A DNA stretch of 64,000 bases from Senegalimassilia sp003474385 (GCF_003474385.1 NZ_QUCY01000008.1:25436-89435), one strand, 5' to 3'. Shown: positions 53,894 to 62,157, counted from the first letter of the stretch. Made by a program: numbers and translations. Notes: a model not told the origin generated them from the letters alone.

Positions 53894-54553
53894 TTACAGT
53901 CGAATGGGGTCGCCGGGTTTGATGAAGAACAGGCGCATGGCCACAAGGGCCATCTCCTGCGAGCTTTCCTTCATGCCCGTCTCGATCCAGTGGGTGATGA
54001 CCCCTAGATACGCGCTGGCGTAGAACGCCACGTAATATTGCACGAACGGCGAGGGGTCGCTGCGGTAGCGCTCGTGCAGGATGGTTTGGATAATCTCGGT
54101 GCACACGGCATCGCGCACGCGCGGGCCGAAGCTCGGGTCGCCTTTCGGGCCCATGATCGCGTGCAGGAAGTCACCCTGTTCGCGCAGGTAGTCGAACAGC
54201 TTCACCAGAAACGGCATGGGCTTCTTGTTCACGCGATAGCGCAGCACGTCCTTTAGGCTGAGCTGCTGCATGCACGACTGGAGGTTTTCCAGGTCGTCCA
54301 TAATGTCGTCCTCAAGGGCGGCGAGCAGGCCCTCCATGTCGCCGAAGTTGTTGTACAGCGTGCCGCGGTTGAGGTCCGCGCAAGCGCACAGGTCGCTGGC
54401 GCTGAAGTTGGTCAGGCCGCGTTCCTCGATCAACTCAACGAGCGCATCGCGCAGCGCACGCTTCGACCGCGTGATGCGCCGATCCTCGGCGGCAAGCGGC
54501 GTATCCGCAGACGCTATCGCCGAGTTCGAAGCGGAGCTTCGTTGCGTGGACAT
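53894..54553 (-). CDS. TetR/AcrR family transcriptional regulator
   Basis: A 219-residue TetR protein: TRSKRALRDALVELIEERGLTNFSASDLCACADLNRGTLYNNFGDMEGLL is the DNA-binding three-helix region (cited here in part: NRGTLYNNF recognition helix). The C-terminal domain has MGVITHWIETGM-like text (YLGVITHWIETGMKES) usual in TetR_C_33 proteins. The ATG at 54553 follows AAGGAAGG. It lies 15 bp before the giant activase gene on the same strand, so it probably controls itself and that gene; a long inverted repeat lies 88 bp upstream. Confidence 0.9.
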   Translation of the reverse strand: MSTQRSSASNSAIASADTPLAAEDRRITRSKRALRDALVELIEERGLTNFSASDLCACADLNRGTLYNNFGDMEGLLAALEDDIMDDLENLQSCMQQLSLKDVLRYRVNKKPMPFLVKLFDYLREQGDFLHAIMGPKGDPSFGPRVRDAVCTEIIQTILHERYRSDPSPFVQYYVAFYASAYLGVITHWIETGMKESSQEMALVAMRLFFIKPGDPIRL

Positions 54554-54640
54554 ATGCCCCCTTCCTTGCGTATACAGGCTGCGAACACGCGATGACCGGA
54601 CGATAACGGCCTCGCGACGCAGCTTGCTGCGTTTTGCGTT

Positions 54641-54676
54641 TTGAACAACCCGGGCAATAATGGACAAGTTGTTCAA
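54641..54676. promoter_or_regulatory. Inverted repeat, candidate TetR operator
   Basis: TTGAACAAC (54641-54649) and GTTGTTCAA (54668-54676) are perfect 9-bp arms, 18 nt apart, in AT-rich DNA upstream of the TetR/activase operon. Confidence 0.55.
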
Positions 54677-55085
54677 TAGCGTTATTTTACCGACCAGACA
54701 AGTGGGAATCAACGAACGCAACGCGCCTGCAAACGAGTCCCGCAACCTCTACATATATAGGTAGCCGTGGGTCTTGCACGGCGCCCGAAATGCAAGGCGA
54801 CGCCCGAATGCCCTTCCACCACGGTACGTTTCGCAGAGCAACGTCGGCAGCACGGCATGGCCTCGAAGCAACGTCCAGCGCAATGCGCTTTGCAAAATAG
54901 CATCAATGCGACGCGATTTCCCGAGCGGCAGCATCGGCGGAGCAACGTGGCTTCCGACACTCTGCCGACACCGCGATGCCGTTGGACGTCGCCTTGCCGC
55001 CGTTCGTCCCTGTTCTACGTCATAGCCGACCGGGTTATCGATTTTGCAGATATCGTCCACCCGCCTTTTCGTATGAGCAAAGCTA
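54677..55085. other. Intergenic stretch without a supported gene
   Basis: About 400 bp between the TetR and metQ control regions. A 114-codon minus-strand frame has an atypical start and composition and no ribosome site. I see nothing else of note. Confidence 0.4.
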
Positions 55086-55113
55086 TTGCCCAAAAATCCC
55101 CGCTCGGTATACT
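55086..55113 (+). promoter_or_regulatory. Promoter of metQ
   Basis: TTGCCC (55086-55091) and TATACT (55108-55113) with a 16-nt spacer, 89 bp before the ATG. The leader can form a hairpin from GGCCGCCCCG and CGGGGCC. Confidence 0.6.
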
Positions 55114-55201
55114 AGGCGTCACGCAAAACAAGGCGCCTGGCCGCCCCGATCGCAAACTCACGGGGCCGTCCAAGCGCAAAACGATGGGAGGGAGACCCTA
55201 C

Positions 55202-56044
55202 ATGAAGAAGTCAGCACTGAAGAAGCTCGCGGCGTTCGCCGCCGCAGGCGTCCTGGCCGCCGGCGTCCTGGCCGGTTGCGCAGGCTCCGGTTCCAACTCC
55301 GGCTCCGACGACAAGACCATCACCGTCGCCGCCAGCCCCACCCCGCACGCCGAGATCCTCACCAACGCCGTGGCTGATCAGCTCAAGGAGCAGGGCTACA
55401 CGCTCGAAGTGAAGGAGTTCACCGACTACATCCAGCCCAACACGGTCACCGAGGAGGGCGAGGTCGACGCCAACTACTTCCAGCATCAGCCCTACCTGGA
55501 TTCCTTCAATGAGGAGAAGGGCACGCACCTAGTCTCCGTCGAGGCCATCCACTTCGAGCCCTTCGGCCTGTACGCCGGCAAGACTGCTTCCCTTGATGCC
55601 CTGACCGACGGCGCAACCGTCGCCGTGCCCAACGACACCACCAACGAGGCTCGTGCTCTGCTCCTGCTGCAGCAGGAAGGCCTGATCAAGCTGGCCGACG
55701 GCGCAGGCATCACCGCAACCGCCAAGGATATCGTGGAGAATCCCAAGAACCTGCAGATCAAGGAGCTTGAGGCCGCCAACATCCCGAACGCCCTGAAGGA
55801 CGTCGACATCGCCTGCATCAACGGCAACTACGCCCAGGCTGCCGGCCTGTCCGTCGAGAAGGACGCCCTGGCCGTCGAGGCCACCGACTCCCTGGCCGCC
55901 GAGACCTATGCCAACGTGCTGGTCGTCAAGGACGGCAACCAGGATTCCGAGAAGATTCAGGCCCTGGCCAAGGCCCTGAAGTCCGACGCCGTGCGCGACT
56001 TCATCAACAAGACCTACGAGGGCGCCGTCGTCCCGGTCTTCTAA
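55202..56044 (+). CDS. metQ: MetQ/NlpA family methionine-binding lipoprotein
   Basis: A 280-residue lipoprotein with signal KKLAAFAAAGVLAAGVLAGC (lipid Cys about residue 25). The mature part matches the NlpA family: ITVAASPTPHAEIL, EFTDYIQPN, VDANYFQHQPYLD, AIHFEPFGLYAG, VPNDTTNEARALLLLQ and INGNYAQAAGL. It captures methionine for a MetNI ABC importer. No metN or metI lies in this window, so it must work with an unlinked transporter. GGAGGGAG precedes the ATG; a terminator follows. Confidence 0.93.
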   Translation: MKKSALKKLAAFAAAGVLAAGVLAGCAGSGSNSGSDDKTITVAASPTPHAEILTNAVADQLKEQGYTLEVKEFTDYIQPNTVTEEGEVDANYFQHQPYLDSFNEEKGTHLVSVEAIHFEPFGLYAGKTASLDALTDGATVAVPNDTTNEARALLLLQQEGLIKLADGAGITATAKDIVENPKNLQIKELEAANIPNALKDVDIACINGNYAQAAGLSVEKDALAVEATDSLAAETYANVLVVKDGNQDSEKIQALAKALKSDAVRDFINKTYEGAVVPVF

Positions 56045-56068
56045 GCCACAGCAACGAACTAATCGCGA

Positions 56069-56094
56069 AAGCGGGCCCACGGGCCCGCTTTTTC
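56069..56094 (+). terminator. Terminator of metQ
   Basis: AAGCGGGCCC/GGGCCCGCTT forms a perfect 10-bp stem with a 2-base centre, followed by TTTCG, 24 bp after the stop. Confidence 0.88.
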
Positions 56095-56180
56095 GTTGTC
56101 TATAGGCCCCTTCGCCCAACCGATACCGCCGCAATTTGCTATCCTGTTGCAAAAGAATCGCCCGTTAAAAGGACCGCATC

Positions 56181-57545
56181 ATGCAAATCACCCCGGAAGA
56201 AATCGCCGAAACGCTTGCCATGGTCAGCAAGCAGCACCTGGACATCCGCACCATCACATTGGGCCTGAACCTGCGCTCCTGCACGGATTCGGACATCAAC
56301 ACCATGGCGCGCAAGGTGTACGACAAGATGACGAAGGCCGCAGAGCAGCTGGTGCCCACCGCCGAGCAGCTCGAGCGCGAGTTCGGCATCCCGATCGTGA
56401 ACAAGCGCATCTCCGTCACGCCCATCGCCGAGATCTGCGCCGCCGTGCCCGACACCGACCTGTCGCGCATCGCCGTGGCCATGGACAAGGCCGGCGCCGA
56501 GGTGGGCGTCGACTTCGTGGGCGGCTTCTCCGCGCTCGTGCACAAGGGCGCGTCGGCGGCCGACAACAAGCTGATGGACTCTATCCCCAACGCGCTTGCC
56601 GCCACCGAGCGCGTATGCTCGAGCGTCAACGTCGGCTCCACGCGCGCCGGCATCAACATGGACGCCGCGCTCAAAATGGCCGGCATCGTCAAGCAGTGCG
56701 CCGAGCTGACCGCCGACCGCGACTGCATCGCCGCCGGTAAGCTGGTGGTGTTCTGCAACGCCGTGGAGGACAACCCCTTCATGGCCGGCGCCTTCCACGG
56801 CTCGGGCGAGGCCGACGCCGTGGTCAACGTGGGCGTTTCCGGCCCGGGCGTCGTGCGCCAGGTGCTGGCGAACATGCCCAAGGACGCCGATATGACCGAG
56901 GTCGCCGAGGCCATCAAGGCCACCGCGTTCAAGATCACCCGCGCCGGTGAGCTGATGGCCCGCGAGGCCAGCCGCCGCATGGGCGTGGCCAAGGGCATCC
57001 TGGACCTGTCGCTGGCCCCCACCCCGGCCGAGGGCGACTCCGTGGCCGAGATCCTGGAAGCAATCGGCGTGGGTCAGTGCGGCGGCCCGGGCACCACGGC
57101 CGCGCTCGCCATGCTCAACGACGCCGTGAAGAAGGGCGGCGTCATGGCCAGCTCCAGCGTCGGCGGCCTGTCCGGCGCGTTCATCCCCGTGTCCGAGGAC
57201 GCCGGCATGATCCGCGCCGCCGAGTCCGGTGCGCTGTGCCTGGAGAAGCTCGAGGCCATGACCTGCGTCTGCAGCGTCGGCCTGGACATGATCGCCATCC
57301 CCGGCGACACGCCGGTCGAGGCCATCTTCGGCATCATCGCCGACGAGTGCGCCATCGGCATGATCAACAACAAGACCACCGCCGTGCGCGTCATCCCCGC
57401 AATCGGCAAGAAGGTCGGCGACAAGCTGGACTTCGGCGGCCTGCTCGGCTACGCGCCGATCATGCCCGTGAACACCCACGCCGGCACCGTGTTCGCCCAC
57501 CGCGGCGGCCGCATGCCCGCCCCCATCAACTCGCTGAAGAACTAG
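56181..57545 (+). CDS. DUF711 (PFL/UPF0210) family protein
   Basis: A 454-residue member of the DUF711 family, similar in fold to pyruvate-formate-lyase-like barrels but without a known reaction. The start (IAETLAMVSKQHLDIRTITLGLNL) and the glycine-rich end (HAGTVFAHRGGRMPAPINSLKN) are the family marks; VCSSVNVGSTRAGINMDA and FHGSGEADAVVNVGVSGPG lie between. Genes of this family are usually preceded by a small ACT-domain gene (UPF0237); here it stands alone. AAAAGGA precedes the ATG. Confidence 0.9.
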   Translation: MQITPEEIAETLAMVSKQHLDIRTITLGLNLRSCTDSDINTMARKVYDKMTKAAEQLVPTAEQLEREFGIPIVNKRISVTPIAEICAAVPDTDLSRIAVAMDKAGAEVGVDFVGGFSALVHKGASAADNKLMDSIPNALAATERVCSSVNVGSTRAGINMDAALKMAGIVKQCAELTADRDCIAAGKLVVFCNAVEDNPFMAGAFHGSGEADAVVNVGVSGPGVVRQVLANMPKDADMTEVAEAIKATAFKITRAGELMAREASRRMGVAKGILDLSLAPTPAEGDSVAEILEAIGVGQCGGPGTTAALAMLNDAVKKGGVMASSSVGGLSGAFIPVSEDAGMIRAAESGALCLEKLEAMTCVCSVGLDMIAIPGDTPVEAIFGIIADECAIGMINNKTTAVRVIPAIGKKVGDKLDFGGLLGYAPIMPVNTHAGTVFAHRGGRMPAPINSLKN

Positions 57546-57573
57546 CGGAAGCGGCAAGCACCACCCGAACGCA

Positions 57574-57612
57574 AGCGGGGATTCCGAACACTCGGGATCC
57601 CCGCTTTTTTGC
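57574..57612 (+). terminator. Terminator of the DUF711 gene
   Basis: AAGCGGGG and CCCCGCTT close a longer imperfect stem, followed by TTTTTT, 30 bp after the stop. Confidence 0.88.
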
Positions 57613-57922
57613 CGCCGCTACACAGCGTTCGGCAGTCTCACAAAATCAGAGCGGCAATCTCAAACCCGCCCCACCATGCTTGTCCAGTCGAAACCCTCCT
57701 GAGCCAACTAAGGCTATCGATCGCGCATCGCTTCCGTGCCTTATTCCCAACAGCGATAATCGATCCATGCTGGCAATCTGACGAGCTAGACCCCCTAGCG
57801 GCAATTCGCCATTTTGGATATTCGCAATTCAGTACATGCCTGCCGCCTCGACACGAGCCGCAGAAGTTCTTTCGCACATCCCAACCACACGCAAGGCGAA
57901 AACGCTCAATGCACCTGCAACG
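57613..57922. other. Intergenic stretch, no supported gene
   Basis: Between the DUF711 terminator and the ettA terminator. Less GC-rich than its surroundings. GGCAATCT occurs twice (near 57650 and 57773). A 79-codon minus-strand frame has no ribosome site and no recognisable content. Confidence 0.4.
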
Positions 57923-57962
57923 TAAAAACGACTCCCGCGGCCTTTGGGGTCGCGGGAGCCGT
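57923..57962 (-). terminator. Terminator of ettA
   Basis: CTCCCGCG/CGCGGGAG with outer ACG/CGT pairs forms the stem; TTTTTAC follows on the minus strand, 25 bp after the ettA stop. Confidence 0.85.
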
Positions 57963-57986
57963 TCGTTCGCGCTTGTGCGCTTGAGC

Positions 57987-59666
57987 TTAGTCCCTGGTCA
58001 GCTTGCGGTGCAGGCGGTGGGGCTTTGCGGCCTCCTCGCCCAGGCGCTCGATGCGGTTCTTCTGGTAGCTCTCGAAGTTGCCCTCGAACCAGTGCCAGTT
58101 GCCCGGGTTCTCATCGGTGCCCTCCCACGCCAGGATGTGCGTGGCAACGCGGTCGAGGAACATACGGTCGTGGCTGGTCACCACGGCGCAGCCCGGGAAG
58201 CGCAGCAGCGCCTCCTCAAGGCTGGACAGCGTTTCCACGTCCAGGTCGTTGGTGGGCTCGTCGAGAAGCAGCAGGTTGCCGCCCTGCTTGAGCGTCAGCG
58301 CCAGGTTCAGGCGGTTGCGCTCGCCGCCGGAGAGCACGCCCGCAGGCTTCTGCTGGTCGGAGCCCTTGAAGCCGAAGCTGGCCACGTATGCGCGGCTAGG
58401 CACCTCGGTTTCGCAGACCATCATGTAGTCCAGGCCGCCGGAGACGACTTCCCACACGTTCTTGTCGCCATCGATGCCCGCACGGCCCTGGTCGACGTAG
58501 GAAACCTTCACCGTCTCGCCGAGCTTCAGGCTGCCGGAGGTGGGCTGTTCGATGCCCATAATCATCTTGAACAGGGTGGACTTGCCCACGCCGTTGGGGC
58601 CGATCACGCCGACGATGCCGTTGCGCGGCAGCTCGAAGGACAGGTCGTCCATGAGCACGCGGTCGCCGAACTGCTTGTGCAGGTGCTCGACCTTGAGGAC
58701 CTCGGCGCCCAGACGCGGGCCGGCCGGGATCTGGATCTCGGTGAAGTCCAGCTTCTTGGACTGCGCAGCCTCGGCGGCCATCTGGTCGTAGCGCTCCAGA
58801 CGGGCGCGGCTCTTCGCCTGGCGCGCCTTCGGGGAGCTACGGACCCACTCGAGCTCGCTGGCCAGGCGCTTCTGCAGCTTCTCATCACGCTGCTTCTGGC
58901 CCGCCATACGCGCAGCCTTGGTCTCCAGGTACGTGGAGTAGTTGCCCTTGTACGGGTACAGGCTGCCGCGGTCGACCTCGCAGATCCACTCGGCCACGTT
59001 GTCCAGGAAGTAGCGGTCGTGCGTGACGGCCAGCACGGCGCCGGGGTACTTGTGCAGAAACTTCTCCAGCCACAGCACGGACTCGGCGTCCAGATGGTTG
59101 GTGGGCTCGTCGAGAAGCAGCAGATCGGGGGCCTCGAGCAGCAGACGGCACAGCGCCACGCGACGACGCTCGCCGCCGGAGAGCACGTTCACCGGCATGT
59201 CGGGGTCGGGGCACTGCAGCGCGTCCATGGCCTGGGACAGCTGGCTATCCAGGTCCCAGCCGTTGGCCGCGTCGATGGCGTCCTGCAGCTTGCCCATTTC
59301 CTCCATAAGCGCGTCGAAGTCGGCGTCGGGCTCGCCCATGAGCGTGCCGATCTCGTTGAAGCGGGCGATGTTGGCCTTCACGTCGGCGAACGCCATCTCG
59401 ATGTTCTCAAGGACGGTCTTGTCCTCGTCCAGCGGCGGCTCCTGCTGCAGGATGCCCACCGAATAACCGGGGGTCAGGCGCGCGTCACCGTTGCTGACCT
59501 CCTCGATTCCGGCCATGATCTTGAGCAGCGTGGACTTGCCCATGCCGTTCGGGCCCACCACGCCGATTTTCGCGCCGGGATAGAACGACAGGGTGACATC
59601 ATCGAGGATGACCTTGTCGCCGTGCGCCTTGCGCGCCTTGTACATTTGGTAGATGAACTCTGCCAT
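57987..59666 (-). CDS. ettA: ABC-F protein EttA (energy-dependent translational throttle)
   Basis: A 559-residue soluble protein with two ABC domains and no membrane part. Walker A GPNGMGKSTLL and GPNGVGKSTLF, signatures LSGGERRRVAL and LSGGERNRLNLAL, Walker B LLLLDEPTNHLD and LLLLDEPTNDLD are all intact. The linker between the domains has the Arg/Lys-rich P-site tRNA interaction region (SSPKARQAKSRARLERYDQM). Length and linker fit EttA, which gates entry into elongation according to energy charge. The ATG at 59666 follows AAAGG. Confidence 0.93.
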   Translation of the reverse strand: MAEFIYQMYKARKAHGDKVILDDVTLSFYPGAKIGVVGPNGMGKSTLLKIMAGIEEVSNGDARLTPGYSVGILQQEPPLDEDKTVLENIEMAFADVKANIARFNEIGTLMGEPDADFDALMEEMGKLQDAIDAANGWDLDSQLSQAMDALQCPDPDMPVNVLSGGERRRVALCRLLLEAPDLLLLDEPTNHLDAESVLWLEKFLHKYPGAVLAVTHDRYFLDNVAEWICEVDRGSLYPYKGNYSTYLETKAARMAGQKQRDEKLQKRLASELEWVRSSPKARQAKSRARLERYDQMAAEAAQSKKLDFTEIQIPAGPRLGAEVLKVEHLHKQFGDRVLMDDLSFELPRNGIVGVIGPNGVGKSTLFKMIMGIEQPTSGSLKLGETVKVSYVDQGRAGIDGDKNVWEVVSGGLDYMMVCETEVPSRAYVASFGFKGSDQQKPAGVLSGGERNRLNLALTLKQGGNLLLLDEPTNDLDVETLSSLEEALLRFPGCAVVTSHDRMFLDRVATHILAWEGTDENPGNWHWFEGNFESYQKNRIERLGEEAAKPHRLHRKLTRD

Positions 59667-59723
59667 GCGTGTTGCCTTTCTTGTCGAGCAGCTTGCGTAT
59701 GGCAAAGCCAAGCCGCTCCATGC

Positions 59724-59729
59724 TATACT
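59724..59729 (+). promoter_or_regulatory. -10 element of a candidate sRNA
   Basis: TATACT on the plus strand, with no clear -35 at 16-18 nt, lies 95 bp before a plus-strand terminator and far from any plus-strand gene. Confidence 0.4.
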
Positions 59730-59735
59730 TCGGGT

Positions 59736-59825
59736 GCACACCAAGCCCGGGTAACTTACAGGTGGCGGGCGGGGTCGTGTTTACGGTTTAGTTAAGCCCG
59801 GTGGCCGCCGGGCTTTTCTTTTCCT
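59736..59825 (+). ncRNA. Candidate small RNA converging with a small ORF
   Basis: A transcript starting after TATACT and ending in the 59794-59820 terminator would be about 85-90 nt with no coding potential. It contains AAGCCCGG twice (59741 region and terminator arm), so two alternative hairpins are possible. Its 3' half is antisense to the end of the 46-codon minus-strand ORF. I do not recognise an Rfam family. Confidence 0.4.
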
Positions 59826-59932
59826 TCGACCTCATCCGTCAAACGCTTATAGTCCCGCCATCGCTGAGGCAGAAGCTCGGCGATGCATGCCGATGCGGCA
59901 AGGGCTTGCAAGATTTCATACACTTGGTTCAT
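59792..59932 (-). CDS. Small ORF, 46 residues, with strong ribosome site
   Basis: The peptide starts MNQVYEILQALAASAC and ends in a Gly/Lys-rich KEKPGGHRA. Its N-terminal 20 residues form a moderately hydrophobic helix, then a charged stretch (QRWRDYKRLTDEVEG). AAAGGAGG lies eight bases before the ATG, an almost ideal site, which is the main reason to believe it is translated. The stop codon lies in the 5' arm of a plus-strand terminator. It lies upstream of ettA on the same strand. No family recognised; a type I toxin-like peptide is one possibility. Confidence 0.45.
   Translation of the reverse strand: MNQVYEILQALAASACIAELLPQRWRDYKRLTDEVEGKEKPGGHRA
59794..59820 (+). terminator. Terminator of the candidate sRNA
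   Basis: AAGCCCGG/CCGGGCTT forms an 8-bp stem with a 6-nt loop, followed by TTCTTTTCC on the plus strand. On the minus strand no T-run follows. Confidence 0.75.
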
Positions 59933-60286
59933 AGGCGAAGCCTCCTTTGAATCGAAGACCCCGCCCGCGTTTCGGACTTGGTGCGTCCGCCTATTCTATC
60001 AAGCCTTGGCATACCTGGCCATAGAGCCGCTTCACTCACGGGAATAACGTGAAGCGCGAAAAACTCATATCCGATTTGCAGTCAAAAAAGGCTTTGTGTA
60101 ACTTGAGTTACAAGCTCATATATCGCAAACGAGCATGTATTTGTCACGAATACATGTCTGAATCGCATTCCCAAGTACTTTGAATAATGAAACGGTCGCA
60201 ATGAGCCTCTGCCCCAACCATGGGAAGCTACATTACTCAAAATTTTGACCGTAATAGCGAAACCATTTGTTTCAAACGGGCGCCCC
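59933..60286. other. AT-richer intergenic stretch with a palindrome
   Basis: About 350 bp between the small ORF and the SDR gene. It holds GTAACTTGAGTTAC (60099-60112), a 6-bp-arm palindrome in locally AT-rich DNA, and a TAGAAT (minus strand, near 59,995) that could be the -10 of the small ORF. No supported gene. Confidence 0.45.
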
Positions 60287-61138
60287 CTACCCTTTCGGTT
60301 TCTGAAGCTTTGCCGCCGCGGCGGCGGCCCAAGTGCGCGGAACGAAGCGGCTGCCGAACACGATGACCTTCGCCAGCAAGCCCGGGCAGCACAGCAGGCG
60401 GTTGCAGCCCAGCGCTCGGATAGCCGCACAGGCAACGCGCGGGGCGCTGATGGTCATGCGGGCAAGCACTGTGCCGCCTGCGTCGGCGTTGTCCCAAAAC
60501 GGCGTGCGAACAGGCCCGGGGCACAGAGCGGTCACATGCACGCCGTGCGGGCGCAGCTCCATATGCAGCGCACTTGAGAACGACTGGACGAACGCCTTCG
60601 AAGCGTAGTACGTGGACATGTACGGCCCGGGAACGAACCCCGCCACGCTGGCCACATTGAGGATGCCGCCGTGCCCGCGCGCCGCCATGCCGGGTGCGAA
60701 CGCATGGCAAAGCTCCATGAGCGCCATGTCGTTGGTTCGCACAAGCGCGCGTTGGCGTTCCAAGCTGCTTTCCGCGAAGGGCGCATCGTAGCCGAAACCG
60801 GCGTTGTTCACGAGCGTCTCCACCTGCAGGTTCGCCGCCTGCACCTGCGACGCCAGCGCATCGACGGCGCCCGGCTGCGCGAAGTCGGCGACGAAGGTGC
60901 GCACGCCCACGCCGAAGCGCTCCGCAAGGTTCTTCGCCAGCTCGTCGAGCTTGTCCTGGCTGCGCCCGACCAGGGCGAGCACGCCGTGGTCGCGGGCGAG
61001 CTCGGCGCACAGTTCGCGCCCGATGCCGCCCGTCGCGCCCGTGACCAGCGCGCAAAGCGCAAGAGGCTCCCCTGCGGGAACCGCCCCGTCGACGCCTGCC
61101 CCGCCATGGAGGCCTTCCATGTTCTCCGGCAACACCAT
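60287..61138 (-). CDS. Short-chain dehydrogenase/reductase (SDR)
   Basis: A 283-residue classical SDR: TGATGGIGREL for NAD(P) binding, LVNNAGFGYDAPF, a catalytic Ser in NVASVAGF and the YxxxK motif in STYYASKAF. The C-terminal ~60 residues are hydrophobic then basic (LLCCPGLLAKVIVFGSRFVPR), as in membrane-associated SDRs of the DltE/YqjQ kind. The substrate is unknown. The ATG at 61138 is chosen because AAGGAG lies nine bases upstream; a GTG seven codons earlier is possible. Confidence 0.88.
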   Translation of the reverse strand: MVLPENMEGLHGGAGVDGAVPAGEPLALCALVTGATGGIGRELCAELARDHGVLALVGRSQDKLDELAKNLAERFGVGVRTFVADFAQPGAVDALASQVQAANLQVETLVNNAGFGYDAPFAESSLERQRALVRTNDMALMELCHAFAPGMAARGHGGILNVASVAGFVPGPYMSTYYASKAFVQSFSSALHMELRPHGVHVTALCPGPVRTPFWDNADAGGTVLARMTISAPRVACAAIRALGCNRLLCCPGLLAKVIVFGSRFVPRTWAAAAAAKLQKPKG

Positions 61139-61446
61139 CTGCGCCAACTCCTTCGCCACCTGCCGCCGCGCGGCCGTTCTCCATCATGTAGCAAAGCATA
61201 GCAGGTGCAGCGACTGGTTTTAGGGCTTCCGTGCGTTTGCGCGCTTTTGACGCGAAGCCGTTCACTTACCGTGGAAAAACCGCAGCGCACCGTTTCCCGA
61301 TGCACGCGCCTTCGCAACCATGTGTTGTTGGCGCTTTGGGCGAACGTCGCGCACAACCGCCGCCATGGAACGTACTATGGTGAGAAACACGAACGCCGCC
61401 CTTCGCGCGGCCGGCACAACGCAGGCGTTTCACCACAGGAGCACAC
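61139..61446. other. Divergent intergenic region, no supported gene
   Basis: About 300 bp between the SDR gene and the PPOX-like gene. TACTAT at 61374-61379 may be a -10 for the plus-strand gene, without a good -35. Nothing else stands out. Confidence 0.35.
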
Positions 61447-62097
61447 ATGAACTTGCAAAACATCCACGCCATCTATCCCGAGGGCGCAGCGGCGCAGCAG
61501 CAGGCCGCCGCCATGGCGCAGGCCGCGCAGGCGCAGCAGATCGCCGGCATGGCCCAAGCCGGTGCCGCAGCGCAGGCCGGCATGCCCGTTTCGCATCGCC
61601 CCATGCGCCAGGCGGGCCGCCAGCTTCGCAGCACCACGCAGCTGCATGCGGTGGTCGAGGCCTGTCAGACGGTGCGTATCGCATGCGTGGACGAGGAAGG
61701 CCCGTTCATCGTGCCCATGAGTTTCGGCTATGACTGGGCCGACCCCGAGGAGATCGACGCCGACGCACCGCGCTTGGCGCTGTGGGTGCACTCGGCCGGC
61801 GTCGGCCGAAAGGCGGACGCGTTCAACCGGGAGCCGCGCGTGGCGATCGAGATGGATGTGCAGGACGGCCTGATCACAGGCACGTACGCCTGCGCATATT
61901 CGTACGCGTACCGTTCCATCATGGGCACGGGCACCATCCATCGCATCCAGGGGATCGAAGCGAAGCGCTACGGCCTCACACGCATCATGCAGCACCTGGC
62001 GCCCGAAGCCTCGACCGACTTCACCGACCAGGCGCTCGCCCGCGCAAACATCTACTGCATCGACGTCGACCGCTTCACCGGCAAGCAACGAGCATAG
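61447..62097 (+). CDS. Pyridoxamine 5'-phosphate oxidase-like FMN-binding split-barrel protein
   Basis: A 216-residue protein. Residues ~50-216 have the PPOX/NimA-like split-barrel pattern: MRQAGRQL near the start, TVRIACVDEEGPFIVPMSFGYDW, LALWVHSAGVGRKADAFNREPRVAIEMD and the RSIMGTGTIHRI strand. Such proteins bind FMN or F420/haem and reduce small molecules, for example nitroimidazoles; no substrate can be assigned. The first 45 residues are Ala/Gln-rich (AQQQAAAMAQAAQAQQ) and probably disordered, an unusual addition. CAGGAG precedes the ATG; a terminator follows. Confidence 0.85.
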   Translation: MNLQNIHAIYPEGAAAQQQAAAMAQAAQAQQIAGMAQAGAAAQAGMPVSHRPMRQAGRQLRSTTQLHAVVEACQTVRIACVDEEGPFIVPMSFGYDWADPEEIDADAPRLALWVHSAGVGRKADAFNREPRVAIEMDVQDGLITGTYACAYSYAYRSIMGTGTIHRIQGIEAKRYGLTRIMQHLAPEASTDFTDQALARANIYCIDVDRFTGKQRA

Positions 62098-62120
62098 AAA
62101 GCGATTTCGCAGGAATGAGA

Positions 62121-62157
62121 ACGGGGCCGCTGGCATATCTGCCGGCGGCCCCGTTTC
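62121..62157 (+). terminator. Terminator of the PPOX-like gene
   Basis: ACGGGGCCGCTGGC/GCCGGCGGCCCCGT forms a 14-bp stem with one G-T pair, followed by TTCTAC. Confidence 0.75.

Noticed and set aside
49187..54007. Plus-strand open frame of about 1600 codons
   Set aside because: Mirror of the giant activase gene on the other strand; no recognisable domains, His/Arg/Val-rich composition.
54749..55093. 114-codon minus-strand frame before metQ
   Set aside because: Atypical start, no ribosome site, and it overlaps the metQ promoter region.
57638..57877. 79-codon minus-strand frame between DUF711 and ettA
   Set aside because: GTG start without ribosome site and no recognisable sequence.
57609..59795. 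Plus-strand open frame of about 730 codons
   Set aside because: Antisense to ettA; no domain and no ribosome site.
59736..59825. SRP (4.5S) RNA or riboswitch
   Set aside because: It lacks the conserved SRP core (GGUC...GGAAGCAGCC-like), and no plus-strand gene follows that a riboswitch could control.
60082..60435. 117-codon minus-strand frame overlapping the end of the SDR gene
   Set aside because: Most of it lies in another frame of the SDR gene; the rest is AT-rich intergenic DNA.
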